From Oleiagrimonas sp963817755 (GTDB lineage Bacteria; Pseudomonadota; Gammaproteobacteria; Xanthomonadales; Rhodanobacteraceae), in NCBI GenBank assembly GCA_963817755.1, contig CAWFPB010000002.1, positions 248,001-312,000 of the forward strand: DNA of 64,000 nucleotides, given 5' to 3'. Positions within the stretch are counted from its first letter, which is position 1. The number at the start of each line of letters is the position of its first letter. Below are positions 10,161 to 19,305 of this stretch, piece by piece. Position numbers and translations under genes: made by a program. The notes under the pieces were generated by a model. That model was not told where the DNA came from, ran no database searches, and was given only the letters and a program-made list of their open reading frames with translations.

Positions 10161-10249
10161 GAACATCGGAGCGGAACCCGCCATGAAACGGCAGCCGCAA
10201 GGGTTGCACGCAGCCATCGCGGAGAAGCGGCAGACAACCGCCTATGCGC

Positions 10250-11002
10250 TCACACCCAGTGCGCGTCGCGGCCGCCGTCCACGTGCAGCACCTGGCCGGT
10301 GACGAAGCCGGCGTCCATCAGCAGCCAGCGGACCGTCTCGGCGATCTCCTCGACGGTGCCCGTTCTCGCCAGCGGCGTGCGCGCCAGCATGGCGTCGCGG
10401 GCCTCGGCATCGCCCTCGCCCTCGGGCCACAGGATCGCGCCCGGGGCCACCGCATTGACGCGTACCTGCGGTCCGAGCGTGGCGGCCATGCCGCGGGTCA
10501 GCGCTTCCAGCGCGGCCTTGGACGCTGCATAGGCGAGGATGTCCGGGCGCGGGCGTGCCGCGTGCAGGTCGCTGAGGTTGACGATGGAGCCGCCGGTGTC
10601 GCCAAGCGGGTTCGCCGCGGCCTGGCACAGCAGGAACGGCGCGCGCGCGTTGATTGCGAACAGCGTGTCCCATTGCCCGGCGGAGGTGGAATCCAGCGGC
10701 GAGGCGAAGAACGCCGAGGCGTTGTTGACCAAGGCATCGAGCCGGCCGAAGCATTCCAGGGCATCCTCGACCAGGCGTGCCGGGGTGGCCGGGTCGGCAA
10801 GATCCGCCTGCAGCATCAGCACCGACCCCGGGCGTATCGTCTCCAGGGCGTCGGCCAGTCCCTGCATGTCCGACGCAGAGCTGTGGTAGTGCAGCGCCAG
10901 GTCGTAGCCGGCTTCGTGCAGCGTGCGCGCGATGGCGGCGCCGATGCGCCGCGCGGCGCCGGTGACCAGGGCGACCTTGCGGGGAGGTGGGACGGTTTGC
11001 AT
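10250..11002 (-). CDS. Pteridine reductase (SDR family, FolM/PTR1-like)
   Basis: The 250-residue short-chain dehydrogenase has a Rossmann motif VALVTGAARRIGAAIA. The TGxxxRxG form is typical of pteridine reductases rather than general SDRs. Next come VNNASAF, the catalytic YxxxK (YAASK) and a C-terminal VTGQVLHVDGGRDAHWV. Family members reduce dihydrobiopterin or dihydromonapterin/dihydrofolate with NADPH. Its position next to folB-folK supports a pterin/folate role. It is convergent with folK across a repeat-rich spacer and divergent from the channel gene. The exact substrate is not determined by sequence. Confidence 0.85.
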   Translation of the reverse strand: MQTVPPPRKVALVTGAARRIGAAIARTLHEAGYDLALHYHSSASDMQGLADALETIRPGSVLMLQADLADPATPARLVEDALECFGRLDALVNNASAFFASPLDSTSAGQWDTLFAINARAPFLLCQAAANPLGDTGGSIVNLSDLHAARPRPDILAYAASKAALEALTRGMAATLGPQVRVNAVAPGAILWPEGEGDAEARDAMLARTPLARTGTVEEIAETVRWLLMDAGFVTGQVLHVDGGRDAHWV

Positions 11003-11060
11003 TGGATGCGGACGCTCGTATGGCTATGCTCATGCATCTGCCTGCAAGTGTCCCGTATCG

Positions 11061-12314
11061 ATGGACCAGATCAAAGCCCTGCTCGATTCGCCCCTCGCCG
11101 TGACCAGCCTGTACCTGGCCGGGCTGGCCGCGCTGGCCTGGATCGCCAATCTGGTTACGCACCGCGTGCTGCTGCGCGTGATGCGCGCGGTGACCCGGCG
11201 CACGGTGTGGAAATGGGACGATGCGCTGCTCGATGCCGGCGTGTTCAAGCGCCTGGCGCGCATCGTGCCGATGGTGGTGATCCACGTGGGCATTCCCCTG
11301 GTGCCGAAGATCCCCGATGCCTGGGACACGCTGATCCAGCGCATCGCCCAGGGTTTGATCGTGGTGTTCTGCCTGATGGCCGCCAGTGCCGCGCTCAACG
11401 CCCTGGAGCATCTCTACCAGGAGACGCCGCACGCGCGCCGGCGCTCGATCAAGGGCTACGTGCAGCTGATCAAGATCGTGCTGTTCGTGATCGGTGCGAT
11501 CGTGATCATCGCCGCGCTTTCGGATCGCTCGCCATGGCTGCTGCTGTCCGGGCTGGGTGCGATCTCGGCCGTGCTGCTGTTGGTCTTCAAGGACACCATC
11601 CTGAGCCTGGTCGCCAGCATCCAGATCGCCTCCAACGACATGCTTCGCGTGGGCGACTGGATCACCATGCCGCAGTTCAACGCCGACGGCGACGTGATCG
11701 ACATCGCCCTGCATACGGTCAAGGTGCAGAATTTCGACAAGACCATCACCACCATTCCGACCTGGCGGCTGATTTCCGATTCGTACAAGAACTGGCGCGG
11801 CATGCAGGACGCCGGCGCGCGGCGCATCAAGCGCGCGTTGTACATCGATGCCGGCAGCGTGCAGTTCCTCGACGGCGACAAGCGTGCGCACCTCAAGCGC
11901 ATCCGCCTGCTGACCGGCTACCTCAAGCGCAAGCACGCGGAGCTGGAAGAGTGGAACAGCGCCCTGGGCGATTCCGGGAAGATGTCGGTCAACCAGCGGC
12001 GCCTGACCAATCTGGGCACGTTTCGCGCCTACGCACAGTCCTACCTGGAATCGCACCCGCACGTCGACCATCGGCTGACCTGCATGGTGCGTGTGCTCGA
12101 CCCCACCCCGGCCGGCATCCCGATGGAGGTGTACTGCTTCACCGACACCACCGACTGGATCACCTACGAGGCCATCCAGGGCGACATCTTCGACCACCTG
12201 ATCGCAATCCTTCCCGAGTTTTCGCTGTCGATCTTCCAGCAGCCCAGCGGCCAGGACATGCGTGCGGGCCTGGGCCGGCGCACGCAGGAAGCGCCCGGAC
12301 CACCGGATGCCTGA
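11061..12314 (+). CDS. Mechanosensitive ion channel, YbdG/MscM-like
   Basis: The 417-residue inner-membrane protein is close in length to E. coli YbdG (415 aa), a miniconductance MscS-type channel that opens in hypo-osmotic shock. Hydrophobic helices fill about residues 10-175. They are followed by the MscS beta domain (LLVFKDTILSLVASIQIASNDMLRVGDWITMP) and the YbdG-type soluble domain (FDKTITTIPTWRLISDSYKNWRGM; RRIKRALYID; YCFTDTTDWITYEAIQGDIFDHL). ATG 11061 gives the usual short N-terminus; the frame is open back to 10923 but overlaps the divergent gene. Confidence 0.9.
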   Translation: MDQIKALLDSPLAVTSLYLAGLAALAWIANLVTHRVLLRVMRAVTRRTVWKWDDALLDAGVFKRLARIVPMVVIHVGIPLVPKIPDAWDTLIQRIAQGLIVVFCLMAASAALNALEHLYQETPHARRRSIKGYVQLIKIVLFVIGAIVIIAALSDRSPWLLLSGLGAISAVLLLVFKDTILSLVASIQIASNDMLRVGDWITMPQFNADGDVIDIALHTVKVQNFDKTITTIPTWRLISDSYKNWRGMQDAGARRIKRALYIDAGSVQFLDGDKRAHLKRIRLLTGYLKRKHAELEEWNSALGDSGKMSVNQRRLTNLGTFRAYAQSYLESHPHVDHRLTCMVRVLDPTPAGIPMEVYCFTDTTDWITYEAIQGDIFDHLIAILPEFSLSIFQQPSGQDMRAGLGRRTQEAPGPPDA

Positions 12315-12376
12315 CTGGCATCGCCGTCGCAGTCGTTGCACCATGAGTGACATCACCATACGGAGGGGAGGTCGTC

Positions 12377-13228
12377 ATGGCTGGAAAATTCGCGCGTAGC
12401 CTGGAGCTGGTCAAAGCCAGCGCGGACGTGCTCGGGCAGGAGCGCAAGCTGCTGGTGTTTCCGCTGCTGTCGGGCATCTGTTGCCTGCTGGTGGCAGCGA
12501 GTTTTGCCGCACCCGTGTTTCTTTCGGTGCATGCCACCCAGGGGGCGGGGCAGCATGTGCAGCCGGGCAGCGGATTCTATATCGGGCTGTTCGTGTTCTA
12601 CCTGGTGCAGTACACCGTCATCTTCTTCTTCAATACCGCCCTGGTCGGCGCGGCCATGATGCACATGAACGGCCAGCGTCCGACGCTGGGCGACGGTCTG
12701 GGGCTGGCGATATCAAAGCTGCCGCAGATCTTCGGCTATGCGCTGATCGCGGCCACCGTGGGCATGCTGCTGCGCGCACTGCAGGAGCGCCTGGGCCTGA
12801 TCGGGCGCATCGTGGTCGGCATGCTCGGCCTGGCCTGGTCGGTGGCCACCTTCCTGGTGGTGCCGATCCTGGCCGCCACCGACCAGGGTCCGATCGATGC
12901 GGTCAAGCACAGCTCGGGCATGCTCAAGCGCACCTGGGGCGAGAACCTGATCGGCAACGCCGGCATCCACGTCGTGTTCATGCTCGGCTACATGCTGCTG
13001 TTCGCCGTGTTCGCGGTCCTTTTCGTCGCGACCTCGGCGACGCATTCGCCCGTGCTGATGGCCCTGCTGGGGGCCTTGGCGGTGGTGGCGGTGATCGTGA
13101 TGGCGCTGGTGCAGTCGGCCCTTCAGGGCATCTACGCCGCTGCGCTGTACCGCTACGCCGAGTATGGAGATGCCGGCGACGGATTCCAGTCCGGTCTGCT
13201 GGAGCAGGCGTTCCGCAGCAAGGCGTGA
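12377..13228 (+). CDS. DUF6159 family integral membrane protein
   Basis: The 283-residue protein starts MAGKFARSLELVKASADVLGQERKLLVFPLLSGICCLLV, a start seen in a widespread uncharacterised membrane family (DUF6159). About six hydrophobic segments are visible. A cytoplasmic stretch LAATDQGPIDAVKHSSGMLKRTWGENLIGN resembles amphipathic segments of this family. A strong GGAGGGGAGG lies just upstream of ATG 12377, which decides this start over 12347. It follows the channel gene by 62 bp in the same direction and ends at a good terminator. The function is unknown. Confidence 0.75.
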   Translation: MAGKFARSLELVKASADVLGQERKLLVFPLLSGICCLLVAASFAAPVFLSVHATQGAGQHVQPGSGFYIGLFVFYLVQYTVIFFFNTALVGAAMMHMNGQRPTLGDGLGLAISKLPQIFGYALIAATVGMLLRALQERLGLIGRIVVGMLGLAWSVATFLVVPILAATDQGPIDAVKHSSGMLKRTWGENLIGNAGIHVVFMLGYMLLFAVFAVLFVATSATHSPVLMALLGALAVVAVIVMALVQSALQGIYAAALYRYAEYGDAGDGFQSGLLEQAFRSKA

Positions 13229-13274
13229 GCGCCTCCCGGCGCGCGCCGCGCCGTTCTTGATGACATGCCAGGGA

Positions 13275-13298
13275 AGGGCCGCTTCGGCGGCCCTTTTT
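13275..13298 (+). terminator. Intrinsic terminator with TTCG tetraloop
   Basis: A perfect 8-bp stem (AGGGCCGC 13275-13282, GCGGCCCT 13287-13294) closes on a TTCG tetraloop and is followed by a T-run. It ends the channel/DUF6159 transcription unit. Confidence 0.9.
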
Positions 13299-13339
13299 GT
13301 TGCGCCCGGACCTGCATCGTGACTTTCGGGCCATGACGA

Positions 13340-13372
13340 TTGCGTTGGGAATGAATGTAATAATATAACATT
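13340..13372 (+). promoter_or_regulatory. Zur-type operator over the promoter of the TonB-dependent receptor
   Basis: AATGTAATAATATAACATT (13354-13372) differs at one defined position from the gammaproteobacterial Zur-box core AATGTTATA-N-TATAACATT, and is a 9-1-9 dyad with one mismatched pair. It overlaps a likely -10 TATAAC (13364-13369) that has a weak -35 TTGCGT (13340-13345) 18 bp upstream. The box ends 37 bases before the receptor start. In zinc-replete cells Zur would be expected to block this promoter. Confidence 0.75.
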
Positions 13373-13409
13373 ACGTTTCTCGCCCCGATCCCGACCCGTG
13401 AGTCCGTCC

Positions 13410-15581
13410 ATGATCCAGAAGAACCGCCTGGCGCTGAGCCTGGCCTTGGCCCTGACCGCCCCCGCCGTCTTTGCTGCCGCCCCGAAAAACGGGGACGGAA
13501 CGCATCCTTCGCACGGCACGTCCGCGAACGCCAGCCCCGGGGACACGTCGAAGCAGCCGGTGCGCCTGAAAGCCGTGACCGTCAGCGCGGCGCTGGACCA
13601 GGCGCGCAATGCGTTGTCGCCGGAAACCGGCAGTAGCCAGTACGTGATCGATCGCACCGCCATCGCCAAGCTGCCGCTGGGCGCGGCCACCCCGATCAAC
13701 CACGTGCTGCTGCAGGCACCGGGGGTGGTCCAGGATTCGCGCGGTGCGCTGCATGTGCGCGGCGACCACGGCAACCTGCAGTACCGCATCAACGGCGTGG
13801 TCATTCCCGAATCGATCTCCGGATTCGGTCAGACCCTGGACACCCGCATCATCCACTCGGTCAAGCTGCTGGACGGCGCGCTGCCGGCGCAGTACGGCGA
13901 GCGCACCGCGGCGGTGGTGGACATCACCACGCGCAACGGCCACGCGCTGGGCAACGGCGGCAGTGCCGGGATGACGGTCGGATCCCGCGGCACCTTCCAG
14001 CCCAACGTCTCGGCGTGGGGCAGCGCAGGACGCTGGAGCTACTTCGGCACCGCCAACTACCTCAAGAGCGACATCGGCATCGAGAACCCGACGGCCAGCC
14101 GCAACCCGATCCATGACCGGACCCACCAGGTCAAGGGATTCGGCGACATCAGCTACCTGATCAGCGACCACGCGCGGGCCAGCCTGATGTTCGGCATCAG
14201 CAACAGCCATTTCCAGATTCCCGACCGGCCCGGGCTCAGCCCGCAATACGTCTACCTGAACCAGACCGCGTTCGATTCGGCACAACTGAACGAGAACCAG
14301 AACCAGGTCACCCGGTTCGGCGTGTTCTCGCTGCAGGGTTCGCTGGGGCGCACCGACTACCAGGTCTCGCTGGGCCAGCGCTACAGCACGCTGCATTTCC
14401 TGCCCGACGTGGTCGGCGACCTGATGTTCAACGGCGTGGCCTCGAGTGTGTCGCGCGGCAACCGCGCCAGCACCCTGCAGGCCGATTTCTCGACGCCGGT
14501 GGGGGACGACAACACGTTGCGATACGGCCTGTACGGCAACCTCGAGCGCGCCGCCAGCGTCAACGACGCCCAGGTGTTCCCGGCCGATGCCAGCGGCGCG
14601 CAGACGTCGACCACGCCGATCCGCATCGTCGACGGCAATCGCCTGCTGGCGCGTACATGGGCCGCCTACGTGCAGGACGAGTGGAGCGTCAACGACAAGC
14701 TCACCGTCAATGCCGGGCTTCGTGGGGACGTGTACAAGGCCTTCCGTACCGAACGCCAGCTCAGCCCGCGCCTGGGCCTGGTCTACCAGGCCAGCGACAA
14801 CACGGTGCTGCATGCCGGCTACGCGCGCTACTTCACCCCGCCCTCGACTGAGCTGATCAGCACGGCCAACATCGCCCGGTTCGATGGCACCACCAACGCG
14901 CTGCCGGCCAACGGTGACAACACGCCGCTGGCGCAGCGATCGGACTACTACGACCTGGGCATCTCGCAGAACATCGGTAGTGCATGGACCCTGGGCCTGG
15001 ACGCCTACTACCGGCGCGTGAAGCGGCTGCAGGACGAGGGCCAGTTCGGTGCCGCGCTGGTGTACTCGACGTTCAACTACGCGGACGGCCGCATCAAGGG
15101 CGTGGAGTTCACCGCCAACTACGCGTCCGGTCCGCTGTCGGCCTACTTCAACCTGGCCGCGGGCAAGGCCATGGGGCGGCACGTGATCACCAGCCAGTAC
15201 AACTTCAGCCCGGCCGACCTGGCCTACGTGGCCGACCACTACATCTTCCTCGACCACAACCAGACGCTGACCTCGTCCGGCGGCATCAGCTACGACTTCG
15301 CCGGCGGCACCACGGCCTCGGCCAACTACATTTTCGGCTCCGGCCTGCGCAAGGACGGCGCCGTGCCCAACGGTGCCTCGCTGCCGGCCTACTTCCAGCT
15401 CGACCTGAGCCTGGCGCACGATTTCACCTTCCCCGGCACCGGCAAGCTGCACACCCGCCTGGCGCTGATCAACGCCCTGGACCGGAGCTACGAGCTGCGC
15501 GACGGCACCGGCATCGGCGTGGGCGCGCCCCAGTTCGGCCCGCGCCGCGGCCTGTTCCTGAACGTGCAGAAGGCGTTCTGA
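13410..15581 (+). CDS. TonB-dependent outer-membrane receptor, probably zinc-regulated
   Basis: The 723-residue protein has a signal peptide (MIQKNRLALSLALALTAPAVFA, cleavage about 22/23), a TonB-box-like LKAVTVSA, a plug domain (INHVLLQAPGVVQDSRGALHVRGDHGNLQYRINGVVIPE...GALPAQYGERTAAVVDITT) and a beta-barrel ending in aromatic Phe (NVQKAF). Such receptors import metal complexes or other ligands using TonB energy. A Zur-type operator sits on its promoter, and a short His-containing segment (THPSHG) follows the signal peptide. Both suggest zinc or zincophore uptake, but the ligand is inferred. ATG 13410 is preferred to GTG 13398 because it starts the signal peptide cleanly. Confidence 0.9.
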   Translation: MIQKNRLALSLALALTAPAVFAAAPKNGDGTHPSHGTSANASPGDTSKQPVRLKAVTVSAALDQARNALSPETGSSQYVIDRTAIAKLPLGAATPINHVLLQAPGVVQDSRGALHVRGDHGNLQYRINGVVIPESISGFGQTLDTRIIHSVKLLDGALPAQYGERTAAVVDITTRNGHALGNGGSAGMTVGSRGTFQPNVSAWGSAGRWSYFGTANYLKSDIGIENPTASRNPIHDRTHQVKGFGDISYLISDHARASLMFGISNSHFQIPDRPGLSPQYVYLNQTAFDSAQLNENQNQVTRFGVFSLQGSLGRTDYQVSLGQRYSTLHFLPDVVGDLMFNGVASSVSRGNRASTLQADFSTPVGDDNTLRYGLYGNLERAASVNDAQVFPADASGAQTSTTPIRIVDGNRLLARTWAAYVQDEWSVNDKLTVNAGLRGDVYKAFRTERQLSPRLGLVYQASDNTVLHAGYARYFTPPSTELISTANIARFDGTTNALPANGDNTPLAQRSDYYDLGISQNIGSAWTLGLDAYYRRVKRLQDEGQFGAALVYSTFNYADGRIKGVEFTANYASGPLSAYFNLAAGKAMGRHVITSQYNFSPADLAYVADHYIFLDHNQTLTSSGGISYDFAGGTTASANYIFGSGLRKDGAVPNGASLPAYFQLDLSLAHDFTFPGTGKLHTRLALINALDRSYELRDGTGIGVGAPQFGPRRGLFLNVQKAF

Positions 15582-15837
15582 AAGGCCGGGAATGGGGAGC
15601 GGGAAATCGGAAAAGCGGCGAGACGCGTCCGCGACGATTTCCCATGCACGAATCTCCATTCCCGGATTCACCCATCACCGTCCCCGCGGTACGCGCGCCG
15701 CGTCCGGCCCTGGTGCCGGGCGCGGCCAGCGCCTTGAGGACACTGCGATTCGGTTCGGTTCTTCGGAGTGGGTGACGGCTGTGCCCGATGCCCCAATACC
15801 CATTCCCCCTTCCCGTGCATGGGCTATCCTTGCGCGG
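15582..15837. other. Gene-free spacer with CCCATTCC-like low-complexity runs
   Basis: The 256-bp spacer between the receptor and the methyltransferase has no credible gene. It holds scattered short CCCATTCCC/GGGAATGGGG-like words near both ends (around 15590-15610, 15640-15665 and 15790-15815). These look like decayed copies of the low-complexity intergenic repeats of this bacterial group. No clean terminator or promoter stands out. Confidence 0.4.
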
Positions 15838-17052
15838 ATGAATCCCGCTCATTCCCCGCAACCCAGACTTCCCGAACCCGACGCCGCCGAGCGCGCGCAT
15901 GCCGAACAGCTGGCCGCGCACATCCGCGAGGAGATCGCCGCGCAGGGTCCGATGCCGTTCTCGCGCTTCATGGAGCGCTGCCTGTACGCCCCGGGCCTGG
16001 GGTACTACAGCGCCGGCAAGCCGAAATTCGGCGCGGTGGGTGATTTCGTCACCGCGCCGGAGCTGGGCAGCCTGTTCGCGCAGTGCGTGGCCCACACCCT
16101 GGCGCCGGTGCTCAAGGAACTGGGCTCGCAGGCCGACGTGCTGGAGCTGGGCGGCGGCAGCGGCGCGTTTGCCGAATCAGTCATCCGGGCGCTGGACGCG
16201 GCGGGAGCGATGCCGCATCGCTACTGCATCCTGGAGCCCAGTGCGGACCTGCGCGAGCGCCAGGGCGAGCGCCTGCGCAAGGCGCTGTCGCCGGCGCAGT
16301 TCGCGCGCGTGGCCTGGGTCGAGCGCCCGCCCGAGCAGGCCTGGCGCGGCGTGCTGTTTGCCAACGAGGTGATCGACGCATTGCCGGCCACGCGCTTCAC
16401 CCTGCACGAGGGCGAGGTGTTCGAGGAACACGTCGAAACCGCCGAGGACGGCAGCTTCCGGCGCAGTGCCCGGCCGGCCGACCCACTGGTGTCCGGCGCA
16501 GTGCGGTATCTGGAACGAGCCCTGGGCGCGCCGTTCGCCGAGGGCTATTGTTCCGAACTGCTGCCGCAGCTGCCGTACTGGATGCAGGCCATTGCCGGGC
16601 ACCTGGAAGCCGGGCTGATGCTGTTCGTCGACTACGGCCATCCGCGTGCCGACTACTACCGGGCCGATCGCCGCGACGGCACCCTGCGCGCGTTCTACCG
16701 CCAACGCATGCACGAGGACGTGTTGCGCTGGCCGGGGTTGCAGGACCTGACCGCCTCGGTCGATTTCACCGCCCTGGCCGAGGCCGGCCATCACACCGGC
16801 TTCGAACTGGCCGCCTACCTGCCGCAATCGCAGTTCCTGATCGCCAGCGGTCTGCAGCAGGCCTTCGAGGCCGCGCATGCCGAGGCAGGGGATGATGAGG
16901 CGACACGCTATGCCCTGGCACAGGAGGTCAAGCACCTGACCCTGCCCGGCGAGATGGGCGAGCGCTTCCAGGTGATGGCCTTCACGCGCGGCATCGAGGC
17001 CGGCGTGCTGCCGGACGACGTGCTGCTGGCCGATCGATCCGGCCGGCTGTAG
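15838..17052 (+). CDS. SAM-dependent methyltransferase, MidA/NDUFAF7 family
   Basis: The 404-residue protein belongs to the family formerly called DUF185, whose eukaryotic members (NDUFAF7/MidA) dimethylate an arginine in complex I subunit NDUFS2. Visible are MPFSRFMERCLYAPGLGYYSAG, FGAVGDFVTAPELGSLFAQ, SAM motif I (VLELGGGSGAFAE, about residues 101-113), GVLFANEVIDALPATRF, LFVDYGHPRADYY and FTALAEAGHHTGFELAAYLPQSQFL. The bacterial substrate is not established. The open frame extends back to 15592 through repeat-like sequence, so ATG 15838 is the sensible start. The neighbouring gene set also includes an NDUFA9-like protein. Confidence 0.88.
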   Translation: MNPAHSPQPRLPEPDAAERAHAEQLAAHIREEIAAQGPMPFSRFMERCLYAPGLGYYSAGKPKFGAVGDFVTAPELGSLFAQCVAHTLAPVLKELGSQADVLELGGGSGAFAESVIRALDAAGAMPHRYCILEPSADLRERQGERLRKALSPAQFARVAWVERPPEQAWRGVLFANEVIDALPATRFTLHEGEVFEEHVETAEDGSFRRSARPADPLVSGAVRYLERALGAPFAEGYCSELLPQLPYWMQAIAGHLEAGLMLFVDYGHPRADYYRADRRDGTLRAFYRQRMHEDVLRWPGLQDLTASVDFTALAEAGHHTGFELAAYLPQSQFLIASGLQQAFEAAHAEAGDDEATRYALAQEVKHLTLPGEMGERFQVMAFTRGIEAGVLPDDVLLADRSGRL

Positions 17053-17058
17053 CTTCCC

Positions 17059-18291
17059 TCACGCGGGCGAGGGCTTGTCCAGCGCGGCGATGGCGTCGAT
17101 GCGCGCGTGCTGCATGGCCGCGCCGATGGCCGGACCCTCCAGCCCCTGCTCCAGGAACGGTGCGGCGGTGACCCGCGCGGCCGCATCGCGCGCTGCATGC
17201 AGGTAGTGGCCTTGTGGGTAGGCGTCCTTGGCATGGCCGGTGCGACCGCGAGCATCGGCCTGGCAAGCCTGCACGAACACTTCCAGCCGGTGCGGCCGGC
17301 GCAGCGCGTCGAGCGTCTCCAGCAGCTTGAGGATCGTCTTCGGCTTCAGTTGCAGGGCACGATGCGCGAGCAGGTGCTCGCGGCAGACCAGGGTGCCAAG
17401 TTCGCGGTGCTCGACGGGCAGCTTCAGGCGTTCGGCCAGGGCGCGCAACGGGCTGACGCCGCGCTGTTCGTGCATCACGTGGCGTGGCCATTCGGTTTCC
17501 GGCGTCAGGGCCTTGCCCAGGTCGTGGACCAGTGCACAGAAGCCGACCAGATCGTCCCCCGGGGCCAGCCGTGCAGCTGCATCGACCACCAGCTCGATGT
17601 GCACGCCGGTATCGACTTCCGGGTGGAAGTCGGCCCGCTGCGGCACGCCGTAGAGCGCGTCCAGTTCGGGGAACAGCACGCGCAGCGCACCGGCCTCGCG
17701 CAGCACGCGCAGGAACGCCGACGGTTGCGGTTCGGTCAGCGCCTTGCGGGTTTCGGTCCATACCCGCTCGGGCACCAGGTGGTCGATTTCGCCCTCGTCC
17801 GTCATGCGTCGCATCAGCGTCATGGTTTCCTCGGCGACGCGGAATCCCAGCGGCGCATAGCGAGCGGCAAACCGGGCCACGCGCAGCACCCGCACGGGAT
17901 CCTCGACGAAGGCCGGGGATACGTGGCGCAGCAGTCGCGCCTTCAGGTCGGCTGCGCCGCCGTGGGGGTCGACCAGGCCGCCGTGCTCGTCCTCGGCCAT
18001 GGCGTTGATGGTCAGGTCGCGTCGCGCCAGGTCCTCTTCCAGCGTGACGCTCGGGTCAGTGTGGAAGGTGAAACCGTGATAGCCGCGTCCGCTCTTGCGT
18101 TCGGTACGCGCGAGCGCGTATTCCTCGCCGGTCTGCGGATGCAGGAACACGGGGAAGTCGCTGCCCACGGGCCTGAACCCTTGCGCGAGCAGGTCCTCGG
18201 GGCGCGCGCCGACCACTACGTAGTCCCGGTCGGCGACCTCGCGTCCCAGTCGTTTGTCGCGGACCGCGCCGCCGACGAGATAGATGCGCAT
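17059..18291 (-). CDS. cca: CCA-adding enzyme (tRNA nucleotidyltransferase) with HD domain
   Basis: This enzyme builds or repairs the 3'-CCA end of tRNAs. The 410-residue product is a class II nucleotidyltransferase: LVGGAVRDKRLGREVADRDYVVVG carries the catalytic Asp21/Asp23. ARTERKSGRGYHGF, RRDLTINAMAED and VEDPVRVLRVARFAARY follow. A C-terminal HD phosphohydrolase domain (LVHDLGKALTP, His256-Asp257) marks the long gammaproteobacterial form with added phosphatase/phosphodiesterase activity. It is convergent with the methyltransferase gene, only six bases apart, and co-directional with the NDUFA9-like gene behind it. Confidence 0.97.
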   Translation of the reverse strand: MRIYLVGGAVRDKRLGREVADRDYVVVGARPEDLLAQGFRPVGSDFPVFLHPQTGEEYALARTERKSGRGYHGFTFHTDPSVTLEEDLARRDLTINAMAEDEHGGLVDPHGGAADLKARLLRHVSPAFVEDPVRVLRVARFAARYAPLGFRVAEETMTLMRRMTDEGEIDHLVPERVWTETRKALTEPQPSAFLRVLREAGALRVLFPELDALYGVPQRADFHPEVDTGVHIELVVDAAARLAPGDDLVGFCALVHDLGKALTPETEWPRHVMHEQRGVSPLRALAERLKLPVEHRELGTLVCREHLLAHRALQLKPKTILKLLETLDALRRPHRLEVFVQACQADARGRTGHAKDAYPQGHYLHAARDAAARVTAAPFLEQGLEGPAIGAAMQHARIDAIAALDKPSPA

Positions 18292-18321
18292 GGCGGCATT
18301 GTGCCATGCGCGCGGGCCAGG

Positions 18322-19263
18322 TCAGGGGCTGTGGCGGCGCAGGCGATCGAGGTGGAGCTGTCGGCCGTGATCGCACAGCAGCACCGGGAGCAGGTCGGCA
18401 AAGCGCTGCGCATCGATGCCAAGATCGGCCAGCCCATCGTGCTCGCCCACCGAATCGACCCGCAGCGAGCGGAAGTTATCCAGGCTGAGCGGCTTGCCGG
18501 GCAGCAGTCCCAGCATGGCCGCCTGCAGGCGACCCAGGAAATCGGGCAGGCCGATCACCGGGCGGTGCAGGCCGGCGGCATCCCGGATCATGCATACGAT
18601 GCGGCGCAGGGTCAGGGTGTCCGGGCCGTACAGTTCGTAGGTGCGCTGGCGGCTCGGCACGTCGTCGCGCACGCAGCGGGCGATGGCTTCGGCGACATCG
18701 CCGGCGAAGACCGGCGCCATCTTCGCGTTGGGTCGGGCCAGCGGCATCATCGGCGCCATGCGCAGCAGGGCGTGGAAGCGCGAGATCAGACCGTCGCCGA
18801 GGCCGAAGATCACACTGGGTTGGTAGATCGTCCAGTCCAGTGTCGACGCCTTGACCGCGGCCTCGGCCTCGCCGCGGCTGCGCAGGTAGACGGACGGGCC
18901 CCGGCCGGCCTGGAGCGAGCTCATCTGGTGCAGGCGGCCCACGCCGGATTCGGTGCAGGCATCAATCACGTTGCGGGTCAGGTCCACGTGCACGCGCTGG
19001 AAGGTCTGACCACCGGTCTCGTTGAGGATGCCGACCAGGTTCAACACCGCATCGGCGCCACGGAAGTGATCGACCAAGGTGTCGCGCGCATGCACGTCGG
19101 CGGTGACCATGCGCACGCTGGGCAGCACGTCAAACAGGCGATGCCGCGTGCGGTTGCGCGAGAGCAGGGTCAGGCGATGGCCGTCCGCCGCCAGTCGCGG
19201 GACCAGGTAGCGGCCGACGAAGCCGGTGGCACCGAGCAGGACGAGCGTGCTTGGACTGGACAT
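18322..19263 (-). CDS. NAD(P)-binding protein, complex I NDUFA9 subunit-like
   Basis: The 313-residue protein is an atypical SDR. An N-terminal LVLLGATGFVGRYLVPRL Rossmann motif is followed by ADAVLNLVGILNETGGQTFQRVHVDLTRNV, HQMSSLQAGRGPSVYLRSRGEAEAAV, YQPSVIFGLGDGLISRF and a variable C-terminus. The family includes the accessory NDUFA9 subunit of mitochondrial complex I and bacterial nucleoside-diphosphate-sugar-epimerase-like proteins of unclear role. It lies 30 bp upstream of cca, probably in one transcript. The assignment to the family is good; the biochemical job is unknown. Confidence 0.82.
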   Translation of the reverse strand: MSSPSTLVLLGATGFVGRYLVPRLAADGHRLTLLSRNRTRHRLFDVLPSVRMVTADVHARDTLVDHFRGADAVLNLVGILNETGGQTFQRVHVDLTRNVIDACTESGVGRLHQMSSLQAGRGPSVYLRSRGEAEAAVKASTLDWTIYQPSVIFGLGDGLISRFHALLRMAPMMPLARPNAKMAPVFAGDVAEAIARCVRDDVPSRQRTYELYGPDTLTLRRIVCMIRDAAGLHRPVIGLPDFLGRLQAAMLGLLPGKPLSLDNFRSLRVDSVGEHDGLADLGIDAQRFADLLPVLLCDHGRQLHLDRLRRHSP

Positions 19264-19305
19264 GAGGCTATTGTGCGCGCGGAGCGACAGTGCATCCAGT
19301 CAACC

